NCBI GenBank assembly: GCA_002699125.1
Contig: PABI01000098.1
Span: 1 to 54,226 of the forward strand
Reading direction: 5' to 3'
Length of the DNA: 54,226 nucleotides
From: Anaerolineaceae bacterium
GTDB lineage: Bacteria; Chloroflexota; Anaerolineae; Promineifilales; Promineifilaceae
The translations under genes and the position numbers were made by a program. Below are positions 1-8,412 of this stretch, one piece after another. The notes below the pieces were generated by a model that saw nothing but the letters and a program-made list of their open reading frames with translations, made no database searches and was not told the DNA's origin. Every line of letters begins with the position of its first letter. The stretch's first letter is position 1.

Positions 1-2586
1 ACTGTAGTAGCCCTGGTAAAAATATGGTGCCGGCAAATTCCCCAGAACTGAGATTTCGCCATAGCGGTCTTCAATCGCCTGTTTGGTAGCCAGCACCTCT
101 TGAAATATCTCTCGCGCCGGTTCATACTGGCCACTACTCATGGCGTTGACCCCCAGTACCATTTGGGCACTACTTTCCCGCTGCCGGTCATCTTGTTGCC
201 GGTAGAGATCAATGGCCGATTGCAAATGCTGCTGCGCCAACTCTGCCTGGCCGCGATTCATAAAAATGATGCCTAGACCGTGGTGAACTTCAGCTACCCG
301 GTTAGCTGTCCTATCGCTGGATTGTGTCTCTAGCAGCACCGATGCCCGCTCAAATTGCGTTTGCGCTGTCTCGTTATCACCTTGAATGAGCAAAGCCGTA
401 TAGCCCCAGCGCAGGTGAGCGGCCGCAGCCAACAAACTGTCTTCTAGCTGTTCAGCCAACGCCAGGGCTTCCTGGGCTGTTTGTAGGGCATTCTCAGGCT
501 GGCCGCGCAGGAAGTGAAAGTAGGATTGAGCCACCAGCAGTTGGCCTAAAACCGACCGGTCCCCAAGCTCTTTGGCCTTGGCAACCACCCGGACCAACGA
601 ATCCTCACCTTCGGCTAGAAGACCAGCCAGACGCCAGTAAGTCGTTAAAGCATGGTGACTGTCCAGCAGTAAATCCAGATTCGCTGCCGCCAAAGCCTGG
701 TTCCAGGCCTGGCGAATATTGTTCATCTCAACCGCAACCTCAGCTTTGGCCTTATATGGCTCGGCCCCGGATAGTGCGTCCGCTTGTGCTGCGACCCACT
801 GTAAATAATAGTGGTAGTGTCGGGTCAACACAGCAGCATCAGCGGCCGTTTCGTCTAACTTCTCTCGGGCAAACTGACGCATCAATGGGTGCATCTGGTA
901 ACGATCTGAGTCTACGATCTGTAACAACGATTTTTCAACCAGACCATTTAAGCGATCTGTCGAGGCATTGGCAATGGCGGCAGCGGCCGTCGCGTCAAAG
1001 CCGCCGCGAAAAACAGCCAGTTGGGCCAGCGCTTGCTGTTCTGCCTCCGTTAATAACTGCCACGAGGTGTTAAAAATGGCCCGAAGGCTACGATGGCGGG
1101 CCGGTACGTCACGCATAGTGGTGGCTAAAAAGTCCAGGTCCGCTTCAATCTGGCGCAAAATAACGGGAGGTGAAACCTGGTTGGCCCAGGCGGCCGCCAG
1201 TTCGATGCCCAACGGCAGCCCTTGCACCGAATGGCAAATTCGGACGACATCGGCCAGATAGCCGTTTTGCAGATTAAGCTGTGTACCGGTGCGGCTGGCC
1301 CGTTCATCAAACAGTTGGATGCTGCTGTAAGTACGAATGGTTGCCGGCGGTTCGGTCAGCTCGGGAACTGGCAAGCCATCTAGCGGGACAATGTATTCAG
1401 CCTGCAAACGCAAAGGGGTGCGTGAAGTGGCTAATAAGGTGACAGCCGCCGCTTCCTGTAACAGGTCCACCAACCAATCAACTTCCCTATCCAGGTGCTC
1501 GCAGTTATCAAGCAGCAGCAGCATTTCCTTCTGGCGCAAATAATCCAAAAGCTGCTGCTCGGGTTCAGGACGCTGGCTAAAGGTAAAGCGGAGCGCCCCG
1601 GCAATGGCCTGTGCCAGCACGGGCATAGATCCAGCCTCTGCTGGGTTGACATCAGCCAGGGGCACAAACCAGGCCCCCTGGGCAAAAGCAGGTAACAGCC
1701 GATGAGCCATGGTGACGGCCAATCGCGTTTTGCCACAGCCACCTTCGCCTGTCAGTGTCACCAGGCGGTAATCGGGATTGTTCAACAGGGATTCTAGACG
1801 GGTCTGCTCCTCTTCCCGACCAAAGAACAGCGTGGCTGTGGCGGGCAGGTTATGGGCTCGAACGCGGGAATGCAGGGTTGGCCGGGGAGCAACGGCCGTC
1901 GTAGAGGCGGGTGGTTGCTTGATCTCTTCGTACAGGGCAATTGTTGCCGGGGCCGGCTCAACCCCCAGTTCCGTTTGCAGCTGTTCACGGCCGCGCTCAT
2001 ATTCGGCCAGCGCGGCCTGGCGCTTGCCCAATGCCGCATAGCCGCGCATAGCTGCCCGCAGCCATTTCTCACGCAAATTGTCCAGTTGCAGCAGTTTGTG
2101 CGCTGCCGCTACCATTGCGGGATAGTCCCCTCTCGCCTCACTAGCCTGCAACTGCGCAGCTAACGCATTCTGGTAATGGGTGCGCAAGCGTTCCCGCTCG
2201 AAGAAAAGCCACTCCATAAACCGGGGAGAATCGGGCATGTCCAGGTCAGTCAGCAGGTCACCCCGGTACAGTTCCAGATCGCCGGCCAGGAAATGGGGCA
2301 CATCACACCAGATTTCGGCCGTTGCCTTCAAACCAATCTCCTGGCGGTCGGCCACCAGATAGCTATCCCCAATCCCCTGGCGCAAATGGTACAACGTCCA
2401 GCGCAAGCTGGCGCGGGGATCAGACGTGTCCTCATGCAGCAGGTCCATTAAGTGCTGCCGCGAATGCGATTTTTCGGTCAGGAGCAAATAAGCTAGCAAG
2501 GCCAACGGCTTTTGACCGCGCAGGGTGACGGCCGTTTCCCCTTGATCAATTTGCGGCAAACCCAGCAGTCGAATCTTCAGCGTCAT
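1..2586 (-). CDS. SARP/BTAD-type transcriptional regulator with NB-ARC ATPase and TPR (partial, 3' end outside window)
   Basis: This minus-strand frame starts at ATG 2586 and is open for 862 codons to the window edge, so the C-terminus is missing. The first ~95 residues look like an OmpR-type winged helix (start MTLKIRLLGLPQI, with an LRGQKPLALLAYLL helix). They are followed to ~240 by a bacterial transcriptional activation domain (helical; RGDYPAMVAAAHKLL, ALAEYERGREQL). A Pro/Ala-rich linker leads to an ATPase with Walker A GEGGCGKT near residue 280, a hhhhD strand (LLLLDNCEHL) and a GLPLGIELAAAW motif typical of the STAND/NB-ARC class. From ~600 on the sequence is TPR-like helical repeats (ALQTAQEALALAEQLEDS and similar). 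AfsR/MalT-like proteins of this plan bind direct repeats when nucleotide and inducer are bound. It is divergent from the gene at 2701, with only 114 bp between them. The inducer is unknown. Confidence 0.85.
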   Translation of the reverse strand, partial: MTLKIRLLGLPQIDQGETAVTLRGQKPLALLAYLLLTEKSHSRQHLMDLLHEDTSDPRASLRWTLYHLRQGIGDSYLVADRQEIGLKATAEIWCDVPHFLAGDLELYRGDLLTDLDMPDSPRFMEWLFFERERLRTHYQNALAAQLQASEARGDYPAMVAAAHKLLQLDNLREKWLRAAMRGYAALGKRQAALAEYERGREQLQTELGVEPAPATIALYEEIKQPPASTTAVAPRPTLHSRVRAHNLPATATLFFGREEEQTRLESLLNNPDYRLVTLTGEGGCGKTRLAVTMAHRLLPAFAQGAWFVPLADVNPAEAGSMPVLAQAIAGALRFTFSQRPEPEQQLLDYLRQKEMLLLLDNCEHLDREVDWLVDLLQEAAAVTLLATSRTPLRLQAEYIVPLDGLPVPELTEPPATIRTYSSIQLFDERASRTGTQLNLQNGYLADVVRICHSVQGLPLGIELAAAWANQVSPPVILRQIEADLDFLATTMRDVPARHRSLRAIFNTSWQLLTEAEQQALAQLAVFRGGFDATAAAAIANASTDRLNGLVEKSLLQIVDSDRYQMHPLMRQFAREKLDETAADAAVLTRHYHYYLQWVAAQADALSGAEPYKAKAEVAVEMNNIRQAWNQALAAANLDLLLDSHHALTTYWRLAGLLAEGEDSLVRVVAKAKELGDRSVLGQLLVAQSYFHFLRGQPENALQTAQEALALAEQLEDSLLAAAAHLRWGYTALLIQGDNETAQTQFERASVLLETQSSDRTANRVAEVHHGLGIIFMNRGQAELAQQHLQSAIDLYRQQDDRQRESSAQMVLGVNAMSSGQYEPAREIFQEVLATKQAIEDRYGEISVLGNLPAPYFYQGYYS

Positions 2587-2623
2587 AGGGCTGCTATTGT
2601 AGGTCGTTTGGCGGCAAAATCAA

Positions 2624-2645
2624 TTTGCCAACGCTTTTGCCAACG
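2624..2645. promoter_or_regulatory. Tandem direct repeat in divergent promoter region, candidate SARP operator
   Basis: TTTGCCAACG occurs twice, at 2624-2633 and 2636-2645, a 12-bp period. It lies in the 114-bp region between the divergent SARP-type regulator and the small secreted protein gene. SARP-family activators are known to bind direct heptamer-like repeats spaced by about one helical turn. That this is the operator is an inference from position and spacing only; no clear -10/-35 was assigned. Confidence 0.35.
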
Positions 2646-2700
2646 GTTGCTTCTTATCCTGAGAGAAATTGTCAAACACATTTCAAATCTGGAGGTTGTC

Positions 2701-3087
2701 ATGAAAAAGTACAGTGTCTTGTCCCTTTTAACCCTTGTTGTTGTCGCCCTCTTTATCTTCGTCACTTTTCAGTCACCAAATGCATCAGCCAACCTGGACG
2801 AAGCTGCCTTTGATTACGCCCAGGCGTCGGATAACCACGCCGCGCGCTGGCAGGCAATGGCTCAATTCTATGCCGACAACGATATGCTTAATGATCGCTT
2901 TGATTACAAGCAAGCTTCCGACGTTCATGCCGCACGCTGGCAGGCGATGGCTCAGTTCTATGCTGATAACGATATGCTCAATGAGCCGTTTGACTACGAA
3001 CAAGCGGCCGACGTTCATGCCGCCCGTTGGCAGGCAATGGCTCGTTACTACGTTCAGCACGATTTGGTGAACATGCCGTCACAATAG
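2701..3087 (+). CDS. Small secreted protein with three 30-residue tandem repeats
   Basis: The start is placed at ATG 2701, preceded by GGAGG at 2691, rather than at upstream in-frame ATGs that lack a ribosome site; this gives 128 residues. Residues 1-31 form a signal peptide (MKKYSVLSLL, a hydrophobic core, then NASANLDE). The rest is three near-identical units starting at residues 37, 67 and 97, each beginning FDYxQAxDxHAARWQAMA and ending in an acidic DNDMLN-like stretch; the last copy is more diverged (YYVQHDLVN). In DNA the repeats lie at 2809-2898, 2899-2988 and 2989-3084. Each unit keeps an H, the RW pair and aromatic F/Y residues. I recognise no family. It is probably exported, and it may be cotranscribed with the LamG protein 121 bp downstream, since no terminator lies between them. 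Confidence 0.8.
   Translation: MKKYSVLSLLTLVVVALFIFVTFQSPNASANLDEAAFDYAQASDNHAARWQAMAQFYADNDMLNDRFDYKQASDVHAARWQAMAQFYADNDMLNEPFDYEQAADVHAARWQAMARYYVQHDLVNMPSQ
2809..3084 (+). repeat. Three in-gene tandem repeats of 90 bp (last copy 96 bp with tail)
   Basis: The units at 2809, 2899 and 2989 share long identical stretches (for example GGCAGGCAATGGCTC and GGCAGGCGATGGCTC), so the duplication is recent or is kept homogeneous. They encode the repeated FDYxQAxDxHAARWQAMA peptide. Confidence 0.9.
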
Positions 3088-3208
3088 AGGAGAGACAAGC
3101 GGCGCTGTCTGAAACTATGTAAGCCGAGCGACGTTGGAGCGTTGCCACTTCGACCTTATTAATCAACTTGCGTTAGATGAAAACACAAATTCAAAATGGA
3201 GGATCAAG

Positions 3209-5347
3209 ATGAGTCAAAACAATCGTGCAGACCAATCGTTAGGATTTCAGATTCCAAGTTTAAGCTACAGCGTTCCCGAGCCGACGACCTATACCGGTGT
3301 GAATATTATTCAACTGAAGCTACCGGTCCATTATTTTAACAGAAATGTTGCTCCCGATTATGCTCTTTCATTTAACGGAACGGGCAGCAATGTCCATATT
3401 CCTGACCTGGGCCTGTCTGGCAATGCCTTTATGTTTGAAGCGTGGGTTAACGGGACGGGTACAGTCGCCGTGGGCGATAGATTTTATCTGGGGCTGGATG
3501 GCAAGAAAATCAGGCTGTCTATGAATGGGAATGTGGCCGAAGCGTCGCTGGCGGCTGCTCCTCACACCTGGGTGCATATTGCAGCTGTACTGGATTCTGA
3601 TAACGATTTGATGGCAATCTACTGTGATGGCAAGCAGTTTTATCGGAGCGGATTGGCAATTGGGTTTTCTGCGCCAAAAGCGCTGCGCATTGGCGGTAAT
3701 GAAGCCAAGCCTTACTTCCGCGGCATGATTGATGAGGTCAGGCTTTGGCAGGGGACGCGAACCGAGCAGCAGATTGAGTCAGGTATGGCGCAGGACGTTA
3801 GCATGGTAGATGGATTGGCGGCTTACTGGCGGTTTGATGAAGGAAGCGGGAATCAGGTGAACGACCACTCCGGCAACGGCCGTAACGGCACAATTTACGG
3901 CGCGGAGTGGGGTGCCTCGACACGGCCGTTGCAGGGCAGCACGGCCCAAATTTCCCCGCAAACCATCAATGAAGAGAAGCTGCGAGCTGCCTGGCAGCAA
4001 GCTGTCAACGATGGCATCTTTGACAGCGCCATTTTTCCCGGCCTATCCTGGATTCGCGCCGCAAATGACCGGCAGGCGGCCAAAGAGACACTGGCTACCT
4101 TGCAGGAAGATGTGGTCGTTAACAAGTATCAAAACGGTGAACGCCTGAGCCTCTATCGTACCGTGTCCGGCAAGCTATCCTACCGCTTTGAGCCGTTCGA
4201 ATCCGGGTACACGCCTTCGCTTTACCTGATTGAGCGCTATCGGCTCTCTTCCTTTTTAGGCAACTATGGGGCCGGCCGCATCATTCGCACGTTTTCGCTG
4301 CTGCCGGGCGAAAAGACAAAAATCAGACTGTCATCTTACACCGAAACGAAGCGCGAAGCAGCGCAATCCATCTTTGATTCCTACACCCAATCCAGCGCTA
4401 ACGAATTTCAAAGTTCACTGGAATCCGAATGGTCGAGTGAGACGACAGATACGCGCAGCCGGGCTTTTCAGCAGGACAGTGAAATGTCTACACACGTGGA
4501 GGCGTCGCTTGAGGCGGGATGGGGATTTGGCAGTGCCTCTGTCAGCGCCGAAATGTCTGCCAGCATGTCTCAATCTAGCAGCCGCGCTTCCTCCTCAACG
4601 CGCAATGAATTTGCCCGAAATGTCTCAAACGCCGTGTCTAAACACGCGGCGCAGGCCTCCTCGCAGCGGGACGTATCCATCATGAGCTCGGCCGAGGTAA
4701 CAGAGGGTGAAAGCTCCACTGTAGAACGGGAAATTGAAAACGTTAACAAGAGCCGTACCCTAAATTTTGTCTTTCGCCAGATGAATCAGGAATATTTTTC
4801 TATTTTGCACTTGATCGACGTGCGGGTTGCCGTGTCTGGGCACGGGCCGGTGGCCTTGTCGGGCCTGGACCAGCTGCTGGCGACCAGTATCAAAGAGGAA
4901 TTCCGGGACGGCGTGCGGCAGGTTGTTGAAGCTGAACTGCAAGGAATCACCGGCTACGACGGAAAGATGCAGCCTGATTTCTTTTTGCAAGGGGAACGAT
5001 TATCGCCTGGCGATAACGGTGCCGCTGTCGAGGAGCCGTATTTGCGGGTAAATCATGAGTTTTCCATGTCATATCGCGATCCCATTACCAATTACGGAAT
5101 TCAGGTTCCCGGCGTCATTCTCAACGTGCAAAAAATTGTAATGCGCACAGACGGCGTGATGGTGGAGGCAATGCCTGGTCAGAGTCTGGCGCTTGATGAG
5201 CATACATATGCTTTGCAAGCGGCGGAAGCGAAGGCGAAGCGGCTGGAAAATCGTTTCAAGGCGCTGCGGCTGAAAATTCTGGAGGACGGCGATGCGGAAC
5301 GAGCCGGGCTGTTTCAGCAGCTCTTCGCGGAAGAGGCTGTTGCCTGA
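3209..5347 (+). CDS. LamG (concanavalin A-like) domain protein with long uncharacterised C-terminal region
   Basis: Start ATG 3209 is chosen because GGAGG lies at 3198-3202; the open frame runs further upstream without a ribosome site. This gives 712 residues. Residues ~50-235 form a LamG/jellyroll domain, with the usual FRGMIDEVRLW and GLAAYWRFDEGSG motifs. After a linker, residues ~330-400 contain an LLPGEKTKIRLSSYTETKREA stretch. A long Ser/Ala/Glu-rich region follows (~400-560, e.g. SLEAGWGFGSASVSAEM), then a beta-rich part and a C-terminal helix (AEAKAKRLENRFKALRLKI). There is no signal peptide or membrane segment. I recall similar LamG plus C-terminal architectures annotated only as hypothetical, and assign no function. 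The alternating small/polar pattern in the middle could form an amphipathic hairpin, but this is speculation. Confidence 0.75.
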   Translation: MSQNNRADQSLGFQIPSLSYSVPEPTTYTGVNIIQLKLPVHYFNRNVAPDYALSFNGTGSNVHIPDLGLSGNAFMFEAWVNGTGTVAVGDRFYLGLDGKKIRLSMNGNVAEASLAAAPHTWVHIAAVLDSDNDLMAIYCDGKQFYRSGLAIGFSAPKALRIGGNEAKPYFRGMIDEVRLWQGTRTEQQIESGMAQDVSMVDGLAAYWRFDEGSGNQVNDHSGNGRNGTIYGAEWGASTRPLQGSTAQISPQTINEEKLRAAWQQAVNDGIFDSAIFPGLSWIRAANDRQAAKETLATLQEDVVVNKYQNGERLSLYRTVSGKLSYRFEPFESGYTPSLYLIERYRLSSFLGNYGAGRIIRTFSLLPGEKTKIRLSSYTETKREAAQSIFDSYTQSSANEFQSSLESEWSSETTDTRSRAFQQDSEMSTHVEASLEAGWGFGSASVSAEMSASMSQSSSRASSSTRNEFARNVSNAVSKHAAQASSQRDVSIMSSAEVTEGESSTVEREIENVNKSRTLNFVFRQMNQEYFSILHLIDVRVAVSGHGPVALSGLDQLLATSIKEEFRDGVRQVVEAELQGITGYDGKMQPDFFLQGERLSPGDNGAAVEEPYLRVNHEFSMSYRDPITNYGIQVPGVILNVQKIVMRTDGVMVEAMPGQSLALDEHTYALQAAEAKAKRLENRFKALRLKILEDGDAERAGLFQQLFAEEAVA

Positions 5348-5397
5348 CGGATAAGGTTCTCTTGAGAATATGACAATTCTTTAGCAGTCGAAGACAG

Positions 5398-5437
5398 AAA
5401 AACGGCCGTTTCTCACCAGAAACGGCCGTTTTTTGCA
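5398..5437 (+). terminator. Rho-independent terminator built from two ACGGCCGT repeats
   Basis: A 16-bp perfect stem (5398-5413 with 5418-5433) and loop CACC is followed by T residues. Each arm carries one full AAACGGCCGTTT palindrome. It ends the transcript of the LamG protein gene 51 bp upstream. Confidence 0.85.
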
Positions 5438-5611
5438 CCTGTTGAGGCAGCGGGATTTAAGTTTGAAAATGAGGAGTATTTTAAGCTGGACTTATAGGGT
5501 AATATGGAGATGTTGAGGTGAAGCCATTTACAAAATAATAGGAATAGGTGTTTGAGAAGTGGTGAACCCTATTCTGTGTCCGCGGGGCCATCCACTTGAC
5601 AGGAGTTTCGA
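5438..5611. other. Intergenic region before ABC exporter operon
   Basis: This 174-bp stretch is AT-richer than its neighbours and holds no open frame worth calling. An AGGAG at 5601 precedes the ATG of the next gene. I could not assign a clear promoter. Confidence 0.5.
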
Positions 5612-6520
5612 ATGTCAAAAGAATATGCCTTAAAAACTCAAGGATTGACTAAATCTTATGGGGAAGTTCGTGCCTTGCGCGGCGTTGATTTAGACGTGCG
5701 ACAGGGCGAGATTTTTGGTTTTCTCGGCCCCAATGGTGCCGGGAAAACAACAACGATTCGCTGCTTGCTTGATTTGATCCGGCCGGACAGTGGCACGGTG
5801 CAGGTGCTGGGCATTGATCCTCAGGCCGACCCGGTGGCAGTGCGTTCCCAGGTGGGCTATCTCCCTGGCGAATTGAGCCTGGAGGATAACTTAAGCGTTG
5901 AAGGACAGCTGCGCTATTTTAAAGATTTGCGGGGCAACAAACTTGATTGGGCGTTTGTCGAACAGTTGGCCCGGCGCCTTGAGCTTGACCTTCGCCGCGC
6001 CATCAAGAACCTTTCTAAAGGGAACAAACAAAAGGTTGGCGTGGTGCAGGCGTTGATGCATCGGCCCAAACTACTCATGATGGATGAACCAACCAGCGGG
6101 CTTGATCCGCTGATGCAGCAGGAGGTGTATCGCTTGCTTCGAGAAGCCCAGGCAGATGGCGCGACGGTGTTTTTCTCATCCCACATCATCAGTGAGGTGG
6201 AGGCTTTGGCCGAACGGGTGGCCATCATTCGCGAGGGAGTGATTATTGAGGAGGCGGAACCGCAGAGGTTGATCCGGATGGCGCTGCGACGGGTGCAGGT
6301 CCGCTTCAAAGAGCCGGTTGATCCTAAGTCATTGGCGGAAGTAGATGGCATTTCATTGTTAGAAGAGAGCAATGGCATTCATGTTCGGCTGCAAGTGGCG
6401 GGGGAGATGGATGGTTTGATCAAGGCGTTGGCGGCGTTTCCGGTGGTGGATTTTGATGTGGAACGGCCGTCTCTCGAAGAAATCTTTCTCACCTATTACA
6501 AAGGCCAGGAGGTACAGTAA
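5612..6520 (+). CDS. ABC transporter ATP-binding protein
   Basis: This is a 302-residue ABC-2-type exporter ATPase. Walker A is GPNGAGKTT (residues 39-47), the ABC signature is the variant LSKGNKQK near 133, Walker B is LLMMDEPTSGLDP near 155, and the switch His lies in SSHIISEVE near 190. The last ~80 residues form the small C-terminal domain common in CcmA/DrrA-like subunits. The start is supported by AGGAG 7 nt upstream. One base separates its stop from the permease start at 6522, so the two are translationally coupled and form one exporter. The substrate cannot be told from sequence; drug, lipid or polysaccharide export are all possible. Confidence 0.93.
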   Translation: MSKEYALKTQGLTKSYGEVRALRGVDLDVRQGEIFGFLGPNGAGKTTTIRCLLDLIRPDSGTVQVLGIDPQADPVAVRSQVGYLPGELSLEDNLSVEGQLRYFKDLRGNKLDWAFVEQLARRLELDLRRAIKNLSKGNKQKVGVVQALMHRPKLLMMDEPTSGLDPLMQQEVYRLLREAQADGATVFFSSHIISEVEALAERVAIIREGVIIEEAEPQRLIRMALRRVQVRFKEPVDPKSLAEVDGISLLEESNGIHVRLQVAGEMDGLIKALAAFPVVDFDVERPSLEEIFLTYYKGQEVQ

Positions 6521-6521
6521 G

Positions 6522-7355
6522 ATGTTTGCTGAATTCAAACACACAGTGCGCCGCTTACGGGGCCAAATCATTGGCTGGAGTCTTGGTTTAGGTTTGTACG
6601 GTTTGTTGATGGTTTCTCTCTATGACTCTATTGTTGCCATTGAAGGGATTGAAGAGCTGTTCGCCAGCTATCCACCGGAACTACTAGCTTTCTTTGGCGA
6701 TGCCATGACAGCCTTTACGTCGCCAGAAGGGTATATCGATCTTTACTACTTCCTTTACATGCCGATCATCATCGGCATTTTTGCCGCCAGCGCCGGCGCT
6801 AATTTGCTCGTTGGCGATGAGGAAAAAGGAAGGCTGGACTTGATTATGTCTTACCCGGTCAGCCGGACGGCTCTGTTTTGGGGGCGCTGGTTGGGGTTTA
6901 TGACGGCAACGGCCGTTATTCTGATCATTAGCTGGCTAAGTTGGGTCATCCCTGCCGGCAGCGTCGGACTGGAACTGACCTGGCTTGAGCTCTTGCGTCC
7001 TTTCATTCCGTTATTTGCCATTCTGCTGCTTGTGGGTGGGCTGGCTTTGTTGCTCAGCTTTCTCCTACCGTCGGCACGCATGGCCACTATGCTGGGCAGT
7101 AGTTTGCTTGTTGGTAATTTTCTCCTCGACGGCCTGGCCAACGTCAACGAAGATCTGAAAAATATCACCGAGTACCTGCCTCTGCATTTTCATCAAGGTG
7201 GCGCTGCGATTACCGGGTTGAACTGGGCGTGGCTCTTTGGCTTGTTGGCCGTATCTCTTGTTTGTGCCAGCCTTGCCTGGCTGCGTTTCCAGCAGCGGGA
7301 CATTCGCGTCGGTGGAGAAGGCAGCTGGCAGTTTGCTTTGCCCTGGAAAAAGTGA
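6522..7355 (+). CDS. ABC-2 type transporter permease
   Basis: Start ATG 6522 is preceded by GGAGG at 6508 and gives 277 residues (MFAEFKHTVRRLRGQ). About six hydrophobic segments are visible (e.g. LGLGLYGLLMVSLYD, FLYMPIIIGIFAASAGANLL, FIPLFAILLLVGGLALLLSF). The loop GDEEKGRLDLIMSYPVSR is characteristic of ABC-2 permeases and is thought to contact the ATPase. It is the partner of the ATPase encoded directly upstream. It is tail-to-tail with the lipoprotein gene ending at 7373, with only 17 bp between the stops. Confidence 0.9.
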   Translation: MFAEFKHTVRRLRGQIIGWSLGLGLYGLLMVSLYDSIVAIEGIEELFASYPPELLAFFGDAMTAFTSPEGYIDLYYFLYMPIIIGIFAASAGANLLVGDEEKGRLDLIMSYPVSRTALFWGRWLGFMTATAVILIISWLSWVIPAGSVGLELTWLELLRPFIPLFAILLLVGGLALLLSFLLPSARMATMLGSSLLVGNFLLDGLANVNEDLKNITEYLPLHFHQGGAAITGLNWAWLFGLLAVSLVCASLAWLRFQQRDIRVGGEGSWQFALPWKK

Positions 7356-7372
7356 AGGTGAGCAAACAAATT

Positions 7373-8155
7373 CTACAACTGCACAACCACAACTGTCATG
7401 CTGCCATCGCCAACGGTTACACTTTGTAAGCCGGTGCCTGCGGGCAGCTGGCTCATGGCTGCACCTAACGAGTTGTTGAGGGTTTGTTCGGCCGTTTGCA
7501 GGGCGACAGACGGTACCTGAAAACTACCAATGGTAGCCTCTGCCACCTCAAATTGCAGCGTGTTGTTCACCACGTACGGCGAAAAAGAGACGGTTAACTG
7601 GCCATTGATTGGTTCGGCAACAGTGCCACTGAGGATGATATAGCCACCGCTAAAACTTATCTGCGGGTTTTGGATAAGCGATGGCGTACCGGTCTGTGTC
7701 TGGGCTGCCTGCGCAGTGGCAATGGCCTGGTTCAGTTCCGCCTCGGTCACGGTGACTTCTACTGTGCCGTCGCCGTTAGGCAGGGGAACGGTGGCAAATT
7801 TCTCGGCCAGGCTGCCCGGTTCAATGTTACCCGGCAAAGTGCCATCCTCCAGAGCTGCTTCTCCCTGTTCCAGCAGCTCGGTCGCCCGAGTAGCCAGGAC
7901 TTCACCTTCTTCGGCCATGACGTTAGCGGCCTGCGTAGCCAGCGCATTGGTTTGCGCCACGACGGTGGCTGCGACCTGGGTTGCTTCATGTTCAGCAATC
8001 ACGTTGGCCGCCTCGGTGGCCAGGGCGTGGGCCTGCTCAGCAGCGCTGTCGGCGCTGGCGGCATCGGGCAGCGTGGGGGTGGAACGGCCGTTGCCGCAGC
8101 CCACCAAAACGAGCAAAATCAATAAGATGGTCAAGATTGTCCAGGTACGTTTCAT
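7373..8155 (-). CDS. Lipoprotein with Ala/Thr-rich helical segment
   Basis: The start is taken at ATG 8155 (GGGAG 8 nt upstream), not at the in-frame TTG farther out. The 260-residue product begins MKRTWTILTILLILLVLVGC, with lipobox LVGC, so it should be lipidated on the outer face of the membrane. Residues ~30-105 are an Ala/Thr/Glu-rich helical region (ATEAANVIAEHEAT, ATQAANVMAEEGEVLAT). The rest is a beta-rich domain with TVEVTVTEAELNQAI and repeated GGYIILSG/VTVGDGSMTV strands. No family is recognised. The Ala/Thr-rich stalk resembles that of the lipoprotein at 47774. Confidence 0.8.
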   Translation of the reverse strand: MKRTWTILTILLILLVLVGCGNGRSTPTLPDAASADSAAEQAHALATEAANVIAEHEATQVAATVVAQTNALATQAANVMAEEGEVLATRATELLEQGEAALEDGTLPGNIEPGSLAEKFATVPLPNGDGTVEVTVTEAELNQAIATAQAAQTQTGTPSLIQNPQISFSGGYIILSGTVAEPINGQLTVSFSPYVVNNTLQFEVAEATIGSFQVPSVALQTAEQTLNNSLGAAMSQLPAGTGLQSVTVGDGSMTVVVVQL

Positions 8156-8412
8156 ATAAAATACTCCCAAAGATACAGTTTACGAATCAGACGGATGATA
8201 ATGGGTTTTCCTAAGAACGAAATGAGCTTCACCGATTTAGCCATACAATCTCCGGCTTGCTGGATTGGCCCCGGCGCATTCACAAAAAATATGCTTGACC
8301 CACGATCTAACCTCGTGTAGGATTCTCCACACATGATGAAATACAACGTTTCACTTTTCCACAACTTATCCATTTGTTGTAATAGGAAATCTCTCCTCTC
8401 CGGACTTATTGC

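Noticed and set aside
8152..8373. 73-codon minus-strand frame upstream of the lipoprotein gene
   Set aside because: It has no ribosome site and overlaps the lipoprotein start; the composition looks like promoter DNA.
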